A stretch of 64,000 bases of DNA, taken from the NCBI RefSeq assembly GCF_021389935.1, contig NZ_CP089979.1:1965001-2029000 (forward strand). The letters run 5' to 3'. A model generated the notes under the pieces. The model did no database searches. It was not told the DNA's origin and saw nothing but the letters and a program-made list of their open reading frames with translations. This document shows positions 1 through 9,467 of the stretch, piece by piece (position 1 is the stretch's first letter; the number at the start of each line of letters is the position of its first letter). The position numbers and the translations under genes are program-made. The DNA comes from Fulvivirga ligni. GTDB lineage: Bacteria; Bacteroidota; Bacteroidia; Cytophagales; Cyclobacteriaceae.

Positions 1-1
1 T

Positions 2-1582
2 GCTAATGCCACGGAGGCAGAAATGCCTGCTGCGCTTATTGCCGAGGCTCGATTCTTTAGAGCATTTGGATATTTTCAGCTAGTACAAGCCTTTGGTGGT
101 GTGCCTTTAGATTTAGGTGGTGGAATTTTAGAATTTAACACAGCTCCTACACTAGTTTCTTCTCGAAATACTGTTCCTGAAGTGTATTCATTAGCAATTT
201 TTCCTGATCTGGTGCAGGCAGTGGCTGATTTGGAAGACAACCCTCGAGTAAACGGTGGAGTCACTAAAAACGTAGCAAGACTGATATTAGCCAAGGCATA
301 TCTTACTTATGGTTGGTGGTTAGAAAATCCTAATAATATTCCCACATACCCTGAGGCGAGTAGAACTGACCCGGATGGGCATGATGCACAATGGTATTTT
401 CAAGCGGCCTATGATGTTGCGACAAATGCTATTGATAACCCTGGACCATACATGCTTCAGGAAACATTTTATGATGTGAATCTAGCTCAAAACGATCGTA
501 ACAGTGAAATTATGCTATGGGCAGATCATACTGAATACAGTGCCAAGTATAGCGAAAGCAATGTTACTGGCTGGGACGGAGGTGATGCTCAAAATCAAGC
601 TGTTTGGATGGTGACATGGTATTTTCATACTATAAAAGCCAGTGCTGATCCCGCCACCTGGTCACCAGTAGATGCCATGTTTAGAACAGTGCAGGCAGGG
701 CAGTCTTATAGCAGAATGTGGTCAAGAATGGCTCCACCAATTGGTGTTTTTACCAATACTTTTGCAGATAAAACCAATGATTCCCGTTTTAATGGCACTT
801 TCACCACGGCATATCGAGCTACATGGCACTACAATCCGGGACGAGCTGAAAATACGCTTTATGGTGCCAACTTTATGCCTGTAGGGCCAAATGACAGAAT
901 TCTCTCGTTTTTACCAAGTGATCCTGGAGGTATTGATTATTCTAATACTACATTCAATAGCGGCACGGAAGCTGGCTACTTGCCTGGAAGACAAGATTAT
1001 GTGGTTCCATTAACCAAAATATCTAGAGCTGATTATCCTGGACTTTGGAAGCTGGGGGTTTATCGTCAGGGTAGCGATTATAATGATGATAAGGTGGCAA
1101 GCTCAAGACCATATAATATTCTTAAATTCTCAGAACTGTATTTCATTGCTGCCGAAGCAGCTGTTAAGGGGGCGAACGGCTCAAGAACTGCCCGAGATCT
1201 TATCAATGTAATCAGATCAAGAGCTGGTAAGTGGAGGTTTGATGTGGCTGAAAATCAAGAGAAACTAGAAGATTACAGTGCGGAAATGACCAACGCAACA
1301 CCAGTTACCATAGATATTAATTATATTCTTGATGAACGCTCAAGGGAATATTTTGGTGAGGGCTACCGGTGGTATGATCTTGCTCGTACGCAAAAATGGG
1401 AAGAATATGCCGGAACCTATCAGATATCTCCGAAAGCTGGACAAGATCCCGTGACTGTAGAAAGAGAAATTGAGCCATATCTTTATCTACGCCCTGTACC
1501 TGTAGGACAGCTAGATCGAATGGATGGTGATGAGGCTTATAAAACTAACTATCAAAATCCTGGCTACAGAGGTGGTGAATAA
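2..1582 (+). CDS. SusD/RagB-family outer-membrane glycan-binding lipoprotein (5' end outside window)
   Basis: SusD proteins sit on the cell surface beside a SusC TonB-dependent transporter and bind oligosaccharides for import. The frame is open to the left edge, so the signal peptide and roughly the first 100-150 residues are missing; the ATG at 23 is internal. Family marks are the N-terminal helical motif RAFGYFQLVQAFGGVPL near the left edge, the FSELYFIAAEAAVKG helix near the middle, the DERSREYFGEGYRWYDLAR segment, and the closing LRPVPVGQLDRMDGDEAYKTN followed by QNPGY. Such genes almost always follow susC, which should lie just outside the window. Position beside xylan-degrading genes suggests a xylo-oligosaccharide ligand; this is inference from context only. 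Confidence 0.93.
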   Translation, partial: ANATEAEMPAALIAEARFFRAFGYFQLVQAFGGVPLDLGGGILEFNTAPTLVSSRNTVPEVYSLAIFPDLVQAVADLEDNPRVNGGVTKNVARLILAKAYLTYGWWLENPNNIPTYPEASRTDPDGHDAQWYFQAAYDVATNAIDNPGPYMLQETFYDVNLAQNDRNSEIMLWADHTEYSAKYSESNVTGWDGGDAQNQAVWMVTWYFHTIKASADPATWSPVDAMFRTVQAGQSYSRMWSRMAPPIGVFTNTFADKTNDSRFNGTFTTAYRATWHYNPGRAENTLYGANFMPVGPNDRILSFLPSDPGGIDYSNTTFNSGTEAGYLPGRQDYVVPLTKISRADYPGLWKLGVYRQGSDYNDDKVASSRPYNILKFSELYFIAAEAAVKGANGSRTARDLINVIRSRAGKWRFDVAENQEKLEDYSAEMTNATPVTIDINYILDERSREYFGEGYRWYDLARTQKWEEYAGTYQISPKAGQDPVTVEREIEPYLYLRPVPVGQLDRMDGDEAYKTNYQNPGYRGGE

Positions 1583-1610
1583 AGTCTTGTAGGCAGTTTT
1601 CTGTAAAAAT

Positions 1611-1643
1611 AAAAGGGTTAACAGATTCGCTGTTAACCCTTTT
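1611..1643. terminator. Bidirectional intrinsic terminator between susD and the CE15 gene
   Basis: A perfect 14-bp inverted repeat (AAAAGGGTTAACAG, five-base loop ATTCG, then its complement) gives a T-run on both strands. It lies between the convergent susD and CE15 stop codons and can end transcription from both sides. Confidence 0.85.
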
Positions 1644-1663
1644 ATTATTCTTAAGACCTGATT

Positions 1664-4087
1664 TTATTCCTTTACAAACTTCGAGTTGATTGTTCCATTA
1701 GGTGTGATGAATTCAAGGATATAATGTCCCTTTTTTAGGTTGCTCACATCTATTTTTTGATCTTCCCCGGAGAATGTTTCCTGCAATACTCTTTTACCTG
1801 ATGTGTTGTATATACTAACCTCTTGAGCGCTGCGTCCCTCTGGTAGCTTTATGTGCAAAAAGCTTTGCACAGGATTTGGGTAAATTAATGCATTTTGTTC
1901 GTAAATATTTAAGTCATTCTCTGCCGGACTGTGCCTCGCAGAAGAACTTGACGATACACTAATTAATTGCCACTGAGCATTTTGATTAGTCGTATTGGCA
2001 TATTGGCCACAAGCTGCTCCATTTGTATTTCTTCCCATTCCATCCAGATAAAGACCGGTAGCTCTGTTTTGAATTCGATAGTAGCTGCCGCTATATTGCT
2101 GGGCAATCCAGTGAGAGTTAGGATGGCTAGTGTTGGCCCATTGAGCTACGTCAGCACCGTTGGTGGTTGTGCCCATACCATCCAGATACAAACCAGCGCC
2201 TACATTTCTTAGTTGGTTATAGCCGTCGCCTGTACTAATAAACTGCCATTGAGAATTGGGATGAGACGTACTGGCCCATTGCACTGCAGGATCTCCATTA
2301 GTTGTTGATCCTAATCCATCTAAATACATCCCAGTAGCTCTATTTCGAATTTGATAAATACTTCCTGTACTACCTCCACCTCCAGAGCAGTTGCCAGCGG
2401 CACTTCCAGTGCCAGAGGGAGAGCCGGAGGTGGTTAAATATAGTTTGTCCAGCTGTGCTCCATCTTCTCGATAGGCAATGGTAAGGGTATGATTTCCAGA
2501 GCTTAAGTTATATGATGAGAAGCTATCCCAGGTCCAGGAGGTGGCTCCGGGAGCAATGTTGTTCCAGCTTTGCCAGCTGCCGTTATCGATTCTTACCCAG
2601 AAAGAATCATCGTTAGCTGTAGGCGTAATTACTCTGCCCCACAAGTTATAGTTTCCAGCAGTGCTGACATTAAAATTATAGGTAATATGTCCATTAGAGC
2701 TGGATGGAGCGGATGAAGTACTGTTGTTGCCAGGCTGGATTGTGACAAACTGGCCATTTGAAGCACTTTCGCTTGATGATGTGTTCCAAAGGCTGCCGGT
2801 TGATCCACATTCGGCTTCAAGCCATATTTCACTGGCATTACCACCGCCACCGCCATTGCCACCTGAAAGGTTTGGCGTAGTCCAGTTTACATATGATTGC
2901 CAGTTATAATTAAAATCTGATCTGGTGGGTTGCACTCTTATGGTGGTGTTAGTGCTGGTGTTGTTTCTTAGAAATTTATTTACAAATGCAGTAACCGCCG
3001 AGTTTTGACTTGATGCAGCTTGACAATGTTGGTGGCCTCCGGTGAAGTTAAAGCCAAAGCGATCTTCTACGCCCATGGCTTTCCATACTTCTAAAGCTGC
3101 CATGGTAGACTTATAGCCAGATTCATCTCCCAGCCAATCACCATAGTTTTCGTTTCCTAATGTTAAAAATGCCCGTGGTGCTATCATAGCTATTAGCTCG
3201 TGGTGATCATGCGGTAGACTGTATGGGTTTCTGCTGAGCATGCTACTCATAAACCATGAGCCATTGGTATTGTCAATTTTTTCAACATTAATACCTGTGC
3301 GGTTAACAAAATCCTGAGAGGCGCGCCATGAGTTAATACCTCCACCACCAGACTCCTGGGCAATTGTGAGTGCTATCCTTTCGTCTAGGGCACCTGAAAA
3401 AAGAGCCATTTTACCTGCATACGAACATCCGGTTACGGCTATTCTGCTCATATCCAGATTTAGTTGTGGTGCCACTATTTCTAAACCATCTATTAAACGA
3501 CTGACTCCCCAGGACCAGGCGGCATAATCCCCAACATAAGTCAGGTTTGGGTAAAAGCGATAGAATGGTGCGCCAGTATCTTTCCCACTGAAAGAATATG
3601 TAGCTACCTGATTATGATTAAAGGGCACTTGTACAATACCATTAAATAAAGATGAGGATAAACTGCCTGTGCCGCTATTCATACCTATTACAATGGGGTG
3701 CGGTCCGCCTCCTGAAGGTATGCTAAATTGGGAGGTTAAAGTAAGCGATCTACCATTTTCACTAACAGTTACGGTAAGTGTATTGCCTGAATAGCTGGCA
3801 GTAACATTGGCAGGTTTGTTGGGTTTCTGGCCGATCTCATAGGCCTCGAGATCTGCTTTGATCTCATTCCTTCGGCAGATCCAGTCATCTAGTGATGATA
3901 CCCGGCCACCACTGGTAAAACTAAAGGGATCTGGAAAGTTAGGATTATTGCTTAGACTTCCGGCGCTTACAGAGCAAGATTGCCACCTGTTTTCAACATT
4001 ATATGAAATAGGGATTGATTGTGCTAAAGAATTGATAATCAGCCAAAAGAAGGCGAGCTTAAAAAGGATAATTGATTTGATTTTCAT
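1664..4087 (-). CDS. T9SS-secreted CE15-like glucuronoyl esterase with CBM6/35-like and ricin-type (CBM13) modules
   Basis: Glucuronoyl esterases split the ester between glucuronic acid of xylan and lignin alcohols. Order in the 807 residues: signal peptide 1-22; CE15-type alpha/beta hydrolase about 30-375; Gly/Asn linker 405-418; CBM6/CBM35-like beta-sandwich about 420-555; three ricin-B repeats (YLDGLG/YLDGMG) about 575-712; T9SS type A sorting domain 733-807 starting IYPNPV and ending SKFVKE. The nucleophile is Ser222 in TGCSYAGK, the acid is probably Glu245 in AQESGGGG, and His352 or His354 in GHQHC completes the triad. The canonical fungal motif is GCSRxGK, so the Arg after the Ser is replaced by Tyr here. 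It is transcribed from the region of LacI-type operators to its right. An acetyl-xylan or related esterase is the main alternative; secretion by T9SS is well supported. Confidence 0.85.
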   Translation of the reverse strand: MKIKSIILFKLAFFWLIINSLAQSIPISYNVENRWQSCSVSAGSLSNNPNFPDPFSFTSGGRVSSLDDWICRRNEIKADLEAYEIGQKPNKPANVTASYSGNTLTVTVSENGRSLTLTSQFSIPSGGGPHPIVIGMNSGTGSLSSSLFNGIVQVPFNHNQVATYSFSGKDTGAPFYRFYPNLTYVGDYAAWSWGVSRLIDGLEIVAPQLNLDMSRIAVTGCSYAGKMALFSGALDERIALTIAQESGGGGINSWRASQDFVNRTGINVEKIDNTNGSWFMSSMLSRNPYSLPHDHHELIAMIAPRAFLTLGNENYGDWLGDESGYKSTMAALEVWKAMGVEDRFGFNFTGGHQHCQAASSQNSAVTAFVNKFLRNNTSTNTTIRVQPTRSDFNYNWQSYVNWTTPNLSGGNGGGGGNASEIWLEAECGSTGSLWNTSSSESASNGQFVTIQPGNNSTSSAPSSSNGHITYNFNVSTAGNYNLWGRVITPTANDDSFWVRIDNGSWQSWNNIAPGATSWTWDSFSSYNLSSGNHTLTIAYREDGAQLDKLYLTTSGSPSGTGSAAGNCSGGGGSTGSIYQIRNRATGMYLDGLGSTTNGDPAVQWASTSHPNSQWQFISTGDGYNQLRNVGAGLYLDGMGTTTNGADVAQWANTSHPNSHWIAQQYSGSYYRIQNRATGLYLDGMGRNTNGAACGQYANTTNQNAQWQLISVSSSSSARHSPAENDLNIYEQNALIYPNPVQSFLHIKLPEGRSAQEVSIYNTSGKRVLQETFSGEDQKIDVSNLKKGHYILEFITPNGTINSKFVKE

Positions 4088-4302
4088 GAGTTTGTAGGTT
4101 TATTTTTAATTGGTTGAGTACGTTTTACTTCTGATATATTAGCCGTTTCAAGCACATATACGCCTGAAGGGAATTGAGATGAAAACAGTAATAGAATAGC
4201 TTTTTCATTGCGGTGAGGTTTTGGTTGAAATAGATTATCTGACAATGAGAAAAGGCTGGGACATTCAAATGCACTCATTAAAGGTGTGAAGAGCCTTTTC
4301 AA
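4084..4302 (-). pseudogene. Possible remnant of a T9SS-sorted protein upstream of the CE15 gene (doubtful)
   Basis: A 72-codon open frame ends in an ATGA overlap with the CE15 start. Its last 30 residues (QFPSGVYVLETANISEVKR, then TQPIKNK) resemble the end of a T9SS type A sorting domain, which usually has an SGxY hydrophobic strand followed by a basic IKN-like tail. The first half resembles nothing I know. It could be a decayed 3' end of a former upstream gene, or chance. Confidence 0.2.
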
Positions 4303-4391
4303 ATTATCATAAAGTCGACTTATAGACAGTAATAAGTGATGCTTCAGTTAAGTGAATGGGTTAAGTGTACAAGTTTAGGTTTATGTGAAAT

Positions 4392-4411
4392 TTACTCAAT
4401 CGATTGCGTAA
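4392..4411. promoter_or_regulatory. LacI-type operator O1 (CE15 side)
   Basis: TTACTCAATCGATTGCGTAA is a 20-bp palindrome with one mismatched pair. On the minus strand TAAATTTC (one mismatch to TAnnTTTG) overlaps its distal end, so a bound repressor would block the CE15 promoter. Confidence 0.75.
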
Positions 4412-4523
4412 TGAATTTATGAATATTAATTACTAAAAACCAGTGTTAATTTTAATAAATGCGATTTTCACATTGGCCTTTTCGATAAAACATTGATAGG
4501 TATATTATTAAGCTTTAAATAAT

Positions 4524-4539
4524 AAACAATCGATTGTTT
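4524..4539. promoter_or_regulatory. LacI-type operator O2 (central)
   Basis: AAACAATCGATTGTTT is a perfect 16-bp palindrome with the same CAATCGATTG core as the other sites, but its flanks lack GCGTAA, so it may bind with different strength. Confidence 0.65.
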
Positions 4540-4660
4540 TGTGATCAGGAGTTTGGTTTGAATAAATTATCCATTGACATAAAAGTCTCTTTGATCATCA
4601 ATGAATCAACTTCTTCTTTAAAAGAACAAAAACTATTGGTAAAGGAATAATTAATAAATT

Positions 4661-4680
4661 ATACGCAATCGGTTGCATTA
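4661..4680. promoter_or_regulatory. LacI-type operator O3 (GH2 side)
   Basis: ATACGCAATCGGTTGCATTA keeps the half-sites GCAATC/GGTTGC around a one-base variant core. It lies 66 bp before the GH2 start codon, next to an ATTATTTG sequence that could serve as a -7 element. Confidence 0.65.
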
Positions 4681-4745
4681 TTTGTATGTCTTGATTAGTT
4701 TGAGATTTGAATTAATATGATCATGATCTGAAGCACTGAATTTCT

Positions 4746-7490
4746 ATGCCTAAGCTTACTAGCTTTTTTGTTGTCATTTATCTTTTACTGTTCTCATGTG
4801 AAAGTGAGAAAGTACCATCAAGTCTTGAAGAGTCATATTATAATACCAGACAAAGAATCTCCATAAACGAAGGCTGGAAATTTATGAAATATGCCTCTGT
4901 GGAGAATGCTGATAGCTTAACTTATGATGTGAGGCCAGAAATAACTGACGACAGAGATGAAAAACCTGCGGATGAAAAACCAACCGAAGCCGTGGAGGTT
5001 GCTTCTACACATAATATTCTAAAGCCATGGATAATGCCTACAGGTAATTCATTTATCAAGGATGCTTTCAGGCACTACAAAAGACCCGAAGGAGATCCGG
5101 GAAAAGACTTTCCATTTGTAAAAGCTGACTTTGATGATGCCACCTGGGAAGTAGTTGATCTGCCACATGATTGGGCCATAAAAGGACAATTTATGGAAGG
5201 TTGGGATGCCGCAGTGGGAGGTGGTATGGGCAGGTTGCCAAGCCCTGGTGTGGGGTGGTACCGTAGAAAGATAGCTATTTCAGAAGCCGATCAAGATAAA
5301 AATATATATCTGGATATAGACGGAGCCATGTCTTATGCTATGGTCTGGCTCAATGGTCATCTGGTAGGCGGCTGGCCGTATGGCTATTCCTCATGGAGGG
5401 TAGAGCTAACTCCATATTTGAAGGAAGGGGATAATCAGCTGGCAATCAGAGTAGATAATCCATCTCATTCTTCTCGCTGGTATCCTGGTGGTGGTATTTA
5501 CAGAAATGTGTGGTTAGTGAAAACCAATCCTACTCATGTGAGCCATTGGGGTGCTTCTGTTACTACAGAGGATGTCTCAAAGTCATCGGCAAGAATCCAT
5601 TTGGAAATTGAAATTGAGAATAATGCTTTTGAAGAGAAGGAAATTTCTCTGCAAACAGATGTCTATGAAATCAATGAAAAAGGCGAAAGAACGGGCGCTA
5701 TAGTTTCCTCTTTTGAGCCATCAACCCTAAGGATAGCGGGTAAAACATCAGTTTCTCATGCCGGAATTACAACCTTGAAGAATCCTAAATTATGGGGCCC
5801 TCCTCCTAATCAAACACCAAATTTATATGTAGCGGTCACTACGCTTTTGGAAGATGGAGAGCCTATAGATCATTATGAAACCACTTTTGGAGTCAGGTCA
5901 ATCAAGTTTGATGCTGATAAAGGCCTTTTAGTCAATGGTGAACATGTTTTTATAAAAGGAGTAAACCAACATCATGATCTGGGTGCATTGGGAGCAGCTT
6001 TCAATGCCAGGGCTGCTGAGAGACAGTTGGTAATGCTGAAGGAGCTGGGGGCTAACGCCATACGAATAGCCCATAATCCGCCGGCACCAGAGTTATTGGA
6101 AATGACTGATCGTATGGGCTTTCTGGTAGTGGATGAATTGTATGACTGCTGGGAAAGAAAAAAGAATCCGCTGGATTTTCATTTGATCTTTCCCGATTGG
6201 CATGAACAGGATTTAAGAGCCTTGATCCGAAGAGACAGGAATCATCCCTCAGTGATCATGTGGAGCACTGGCAATGAGGTAGGTGAGCAATATACAGGTG
6301 AAGATGGGGCCAGGGTAGCTCAAGTGCTCAGAGAAATAGCGAATGATGAAGATCCCACCAGGCCAACTACCACTTCTATGAATTATGCCAAGCCCAATAT
6401 GCCCATATCTGAGGAAATGGAAATTATGAGTCTAAACTATCAGGGTGAAGGCATAAGAAATGCTACAGCTTACAGCCATCTAAAAGGCATTAATACCGCC
6501 CCACTTTACCCCGCCTTTCATGATAAATTTCCAAATAAAATGATTGTGAGTAGTGAAAATGCTGCAGCGCTCAGCAGTAGAGGAACATATTTATTTCCTG
6601 TGGCTGAGGAGATTAGCTCGCCCATTGGCCAAGGTATTGGCGGAGATCCTGAGAAAATGTATGTAAGCGCCTATGAATTGTATACTGCTGATTTTGGATC
6701 ATCAGCTGACAAAGTTTTCGCCTCTATTGATAAGCATCCATATGTCTCAGGAGGCTTTGTTTGGAGCGGGTGGGATTATCTTGGTGAACCGACTCCGTAT
6801 TATTTAGCCCGGAGTTCTTATTTTGGTCTTATTGATCTCGCCGGATTCAAAAAGGATAGGTTTTATCTGTACCAGGCCAGATGGAGACCCGATTATCCTA
6901 TGGCACATATTCTTCCTCACTGGAACTGGCCGAATAGAGTAGGGAAGGTTACTCCTGTGCATATTTTTACTTCTGGCGATGAGGCAGAATTATTTCTCAA
7001 TGGGAAATCGTTAGGCAAAAAGAAAAAAGGAGAGTACGAATATCGCCTTCGCTGGGATGATGTGATCTATGAGCCAGGAGAGCTGAAGGTAATTGCCTAT
7101 AAAGATGGAAAGCAATGGGCAGAGGAAATAGTGAAAACGACAGAGGCGGCCAATAAAGTAATTTTAGAAGCTGATAAAAAAGAATGTTATGCTGATGGCA
7201 AGGACCTGATATTTATCACAGCCAGAGTGGCTGATCATCATGGTAGTACTGTTCCGCAAGCCGATAATCTAATTGAATTTTCAATAGATGGGCCAGGAGA
7301 AATTGTAGCTACTGATAACGGTGATCCTACAGATATGACTGCTTTTCCATCGCATTCAAGAAAAGCTTTTGGAGGTTTAGCTTTGGTAATTATAAAAGCA
7401 AAAAAAGGAGAAAGCGGCATTATCAAGATCACTGCAAAATCCTCAGAGCTTAGTGCTGGCCTGCAAAATATTGCAATAATCAACCCTTAG
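4746..7490 (+). CDS. Glycoside hydrolase family 2 lipoprotein (beta-galactosidase/beta-glucuronidase type)
   Basis: GH2 enzymes are retaining exo-glycosidases acting on beta-galactosides, beta-glucuronides and related ends. The 914 residues begin with a lipoprotein signal (lipobox LFSC, Cys18) followed by the acidic CESEK, compatible with surface export in Bacteroidota. Then come the sugar-binding jelly roll (about 125-260), an immunoglobulin-like domain (265-385), the TIM barrel (about 388-720) and C-terminal beta domains (about 725-914, DUF4982-like). The acid/base is Glu511 in WSTGNEVGEQ and the nucleophile is probably Glu604 in VSSENAA. An acidic stretch at about residues 55-105 is unusual at the start of the family fold. 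It follows operator O3 and is 15 bp before the acetylesterase gene, so the two form an operon. Substrate is not determined by sequence; a glucuronoxylan side chain is inferred. Confidence 0.88.
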   Translation: MPKLTSFFVVIYLLLFSCESEKVPSSLEESYYNTRQRISINEGWKFMKYASVENADSLTYDVRPEITDDRDEKPADEKPTEAVEVASTHNILKPWIMPTGNSFIKDAFRHYKRPEGDPGKDFPFVKADFDDATWEVVDLPHDWAIKGQFMEGWDAAVGGGMGRLPSPGVGWYRRKIAISEADQDKNIYLDIDGAMSYAMVWLNGHLVGGWPYGYSSWRVELTPYLKEGDNQLAIRVDNPSHSSRWYPGGGIYRNVWLVKTNPTHVSHWGASVTTEDVSKSSARIHLEIEIENNAFEEKEISLQTDVYEINEKGERTGAIVSSFEPSTLRIAGKTSVSHAGITTLKNPKLWGPPPNQTPNLYVAVTTLLEDGEPIDHYETTFGVRSIKFDADKGLLVNGEHVFIKGVNQHHDLGALGAAFNARAAERQLVMLKELGANAIRIAHNPPAPELLEMTDRMGFLVVDELYDCWERKKNPLDFHLIFPDWHEQDLRALIRRDRNHPSVIMWSTGNEVGEQYTGEDGARVAQVLREIANDEDPTRPTTTSMNYAKPNMPISEEMEIMSLNYQGEGIRNATAYSHLKGINTAPLYPAFHDKFPNKMIVSSENAAALSSRGTYLFPVAEEISSPIGQGIGGDPEKMYVSAYELYTADFGSSADKVFASIDKHPYVSGGFVWSGWDYLGEPTPYYLARSSYFGLIDLAGFKKDRFYLYQARWRPDYPMAHILPHWNWPNRVGKVTPVHIFTSGDEAELFLNGKSLGKKKKGEYEYRLRWDDVIYEPGELKVIAYKDGKQWAEEIVKTTEAANKVILEADKKECYADGKDLIFITARVADHHGSTVPQADNLIEFSIDGPGEIVATDNGDPTDMTAFPSHSRKAFGGLALVIIKAKKGESGIIKITAKSSELSAGLQNIAIINP

Positions 7491-7505
7491 AAGAACCTTA
7501 ATATC

Positions 7506-9467
7506 ATGAATAAAAACTTCATCCCTTTTCTGCTACTACTCCTTATTATTGGACAGATGAACTGTGCCACTGCTGAAGTTCAATTACCTCAGCTGGTCAG
7601 CGATGGCATGGTTTTGCAACGAAATGCAAAATTGAAGATTTGGGGCTGGGCAGATACGGGCGAGAATATAAAGGTAAAGTTCAAAGGCAAAAGCTATAAG
7701 GCAAAAGCTGATCATGAAGGAAATTGGTCAGTTTTACTTTCTGCCTCAAAGGCTGGTGGCCCCTATGAAATGGAGATAGCTGGTGAGAATAATAGTATCA
7801 CTTTGAAGAATATATTAATTGGCGATGTCTGGCTGTGCTCAGGGCAATCTAACATGGTTCATTACTTGGGAGTACATCAGGATAGGTATTCAAAGGAAAT
7901 TGCTCTGGCAAATTATTCTGAAATAAGACAGTTTTTTGTGCCTACTCTGGCTGTTTTCCCTGGACCGGCCAAAAATTTACCAGAAAGTAGCTGGAAGGAA
8001 GCCAATCCTGAAAATGTACTTCAGTTCTCGGTGGTGGCCTATTTTTTTGCCAAGAAGATCTATGAGAAATACAAAATTCCTATTGGCCTGATCAACTCTA
8101 GTGTTGGGGGCTCTCCCATTGAAGCCTGGATCAGTGAAGATGGCTTGAAAGATTTTGATGATCTCCTTAAAACAGTGGAGCAGAATAAAGATACGGCTTA
8201 TGTATATGGTACCAACAGAAAAGCTGAAGCTTACCAGAGAGAAATGGCCAAGGATATGCCCAAAGACAAGGGGTTAGAGGAAGATGTGAAATGGTATGAT
8301 CCTGATTATCAGTTGAAAAACTGGAGCCAGATGAATATCCCGGGCTACTGGGAAGATCAGGGAGTAAGTAATTTGGATGGAGTGGTTTGGTTTAGAAAAG
8401 ATATTGAAATACCAGCATCTATGGCGGGAAAAGCAGCCAGGGTGGCACTTGGAAGAATTGTAGATGCCGATCAATTGTATGTAAATGGAAAGGAAGTTGG
8501 CAGTACCGGCTACATGTATCCTCAGCGTAGATATGATATTCCTGAAGGCTTGTTGAAAGCAGGTAAAAATACCTTTACCATTCGAGTGACTAATAACTTT
8601 GGAAAAGGTGGGTTTGTGCCTGATAAACCATATTATCTGGCGGTTGGCAAAGATACCTTGGACTTGAAAGGTTATTGGCAATATAAAGTGGGAGCAGTAT
8701 ATCAGCATAAGCCGAATAACGGGCCCAGAGGTATCGCTATGAGGAATCAGCCGGCAAGCTTTTACAATGGTATGATAGCTCCATTTATAAATTATTCTAT
8801 TAAAGGCATTCTCTGGTATCAGGGAGAAAGTAATGCTGGTAGACCAGGCGAATACCTTGCATTACAGAAGGCTTTGATTCATGACTGGAGAACTCAGTTT
8901 CAAAATGAAAACTTACCTTTCTTATATGTACAGCTTCCTAATTTCATGGAGGTTAATTACCTGCCATCGGAGAGTAGCTGGGCAGAACTTAGGGAGGCAC
9001 AACTACAATCTCTGGAAGCCCCAAATACTGCCATGGCCGTAGCTATCGATCTGGGAGAATGGAATGATATTCACCCGGATAGAAAAAAGCCTGTAGGAGA
9101 TCGTTTGGCTCTTGCCGCGGAGAATCTGGTTTATGGAGACAAAAGCATAGTGTTTTCCGGCCCTATTTTTAAGTCTGCTTCAGTGGCTGATGGGAAGGTT
9201 CAGCTAAGCTTTGATCATACAGGAAGCGGCCTGATCTCTAATGATGGGGAGGAACTGAGGTGGTTCTCCATTGCTGGTGAAGATAAGCAGTTTGTGTGGG
9301 CTAAAGCCGAAATTAAAGGTGATCAGGTGGTAGTTTGGAGTGAGGAGGTGAAAGATCCGAAATATGTCCGATATGCCTGGGCTGATAATCCTGATCAAGT
9401 GAATTTTTACAATAAGGAAGGGCTTCCTGCTTCGCCATTTAGAACCAAAGAAATAACTCAAAAATGA
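7506..9467 (+). CDS. Sialate O-acetylesterase-like (SASA/CE20-like) carbohydrate acetylesterase
   Basis: This SGNH-type esterase probably removes acetyl groups from xylan or its oligosaccharides. It has 653 residues: N-terminal signal sequence (about 1-23), a small beta domain (25-105), then the catalytic domain with the block I motif CSGQSNM (nucleophile Ser115) and the terminal Asp521-Ile-His523 pair in NDIHPDRK. A GH2-like jelly roll is inserted at about residues 280-385 (from NWSQMNIPGYWED through VGSTGYMYP), as in CE20-type acetylesterases. It follows the GH2 gene by 15 bp. The family name comes from sialic acid esterases, but nothing here deals with sialic acid, so a xylan role is more likely. 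Confidence 0.85.
   Translation: MNKNFIPFLLLLLIIGQMNCATAEVQLPQLVSDGMVLQRNAKLKIWGWADTGENIKVKFKGKSYKAKADHEGNWSVLLSASKAGGPYEMEIAGENNSITLKNILIGDVWLCSGQSNMVHYLGVHQDRYSKEIALANYSEIRQFFVPTLAVFPGPAKNLPESSWKEANPENVLQFSVVAYFFAKKIYEKYKIPIGLINSSVGGSPIEAWISEDGLKDFDDLLKTVEQNKDTAYVYGTNRKAEAYQREMAKDMPKDKGLEEDVKWYDPDYQLKNWSQMNIPGYWEDQGVSNLDGVVWFRKDIEIPASMAGKAARVALGRIVDADQLYVNGKEVGSTGYMYPQRRYDIPEGLLKAGKNTFTIRVTNNFGKGGFVPDKPYYLAVGKDTLDLKGYWQYKVGAVYQHKPNNGPRGIAMRNQPASFYNGMIAPFINYSIKGILWYQGESNAGRPGEYLALQKALIHDWRTQFQNENLPFLYVQLPNFMEVNYLPSESSWAELREAQLQSLEAPNTAMAVAIDLGEWNDIHPDRKKPVGDRLALAAENLVYGDKSIVFSGPIFKSASVADGKVQLSFDHTGSGLISNDGEELRWFSIAGEDKQFVWAKAEIKGDQVVVWSEEVKDPKYVRYAWADNPDQVNFYNKEGLPASPFRTKEITQK

Larger units (their letters stand above)
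4088..4745. promoter_or_regulatory. 658-bp divergent regulatory region between the CE15 and GH2 genes
   Basis: The region is very AT-rich and carries three copies of the locus palindrome, centred near 4401, 4531 and 4670 (about 130 and 139 bp apart). No convincing gene is present apart from the doubtful remnant at 4084-4302. Several operators between divergent genes is a typical layout for a LacI-family protein controlling both directions, possibly through looping. Confidence 0.65.

Noticed and set aside
8274-8708. 144-codon minus-strand frame within the acetylesterase gene
   Set aside because: Lies fully opposite a well-supported gene and has no recognisable protein features.
7506-9467. Sialic acid catabolism gene
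   Set aside because: No nan genes nearby; the esterase sits among xylan genes.
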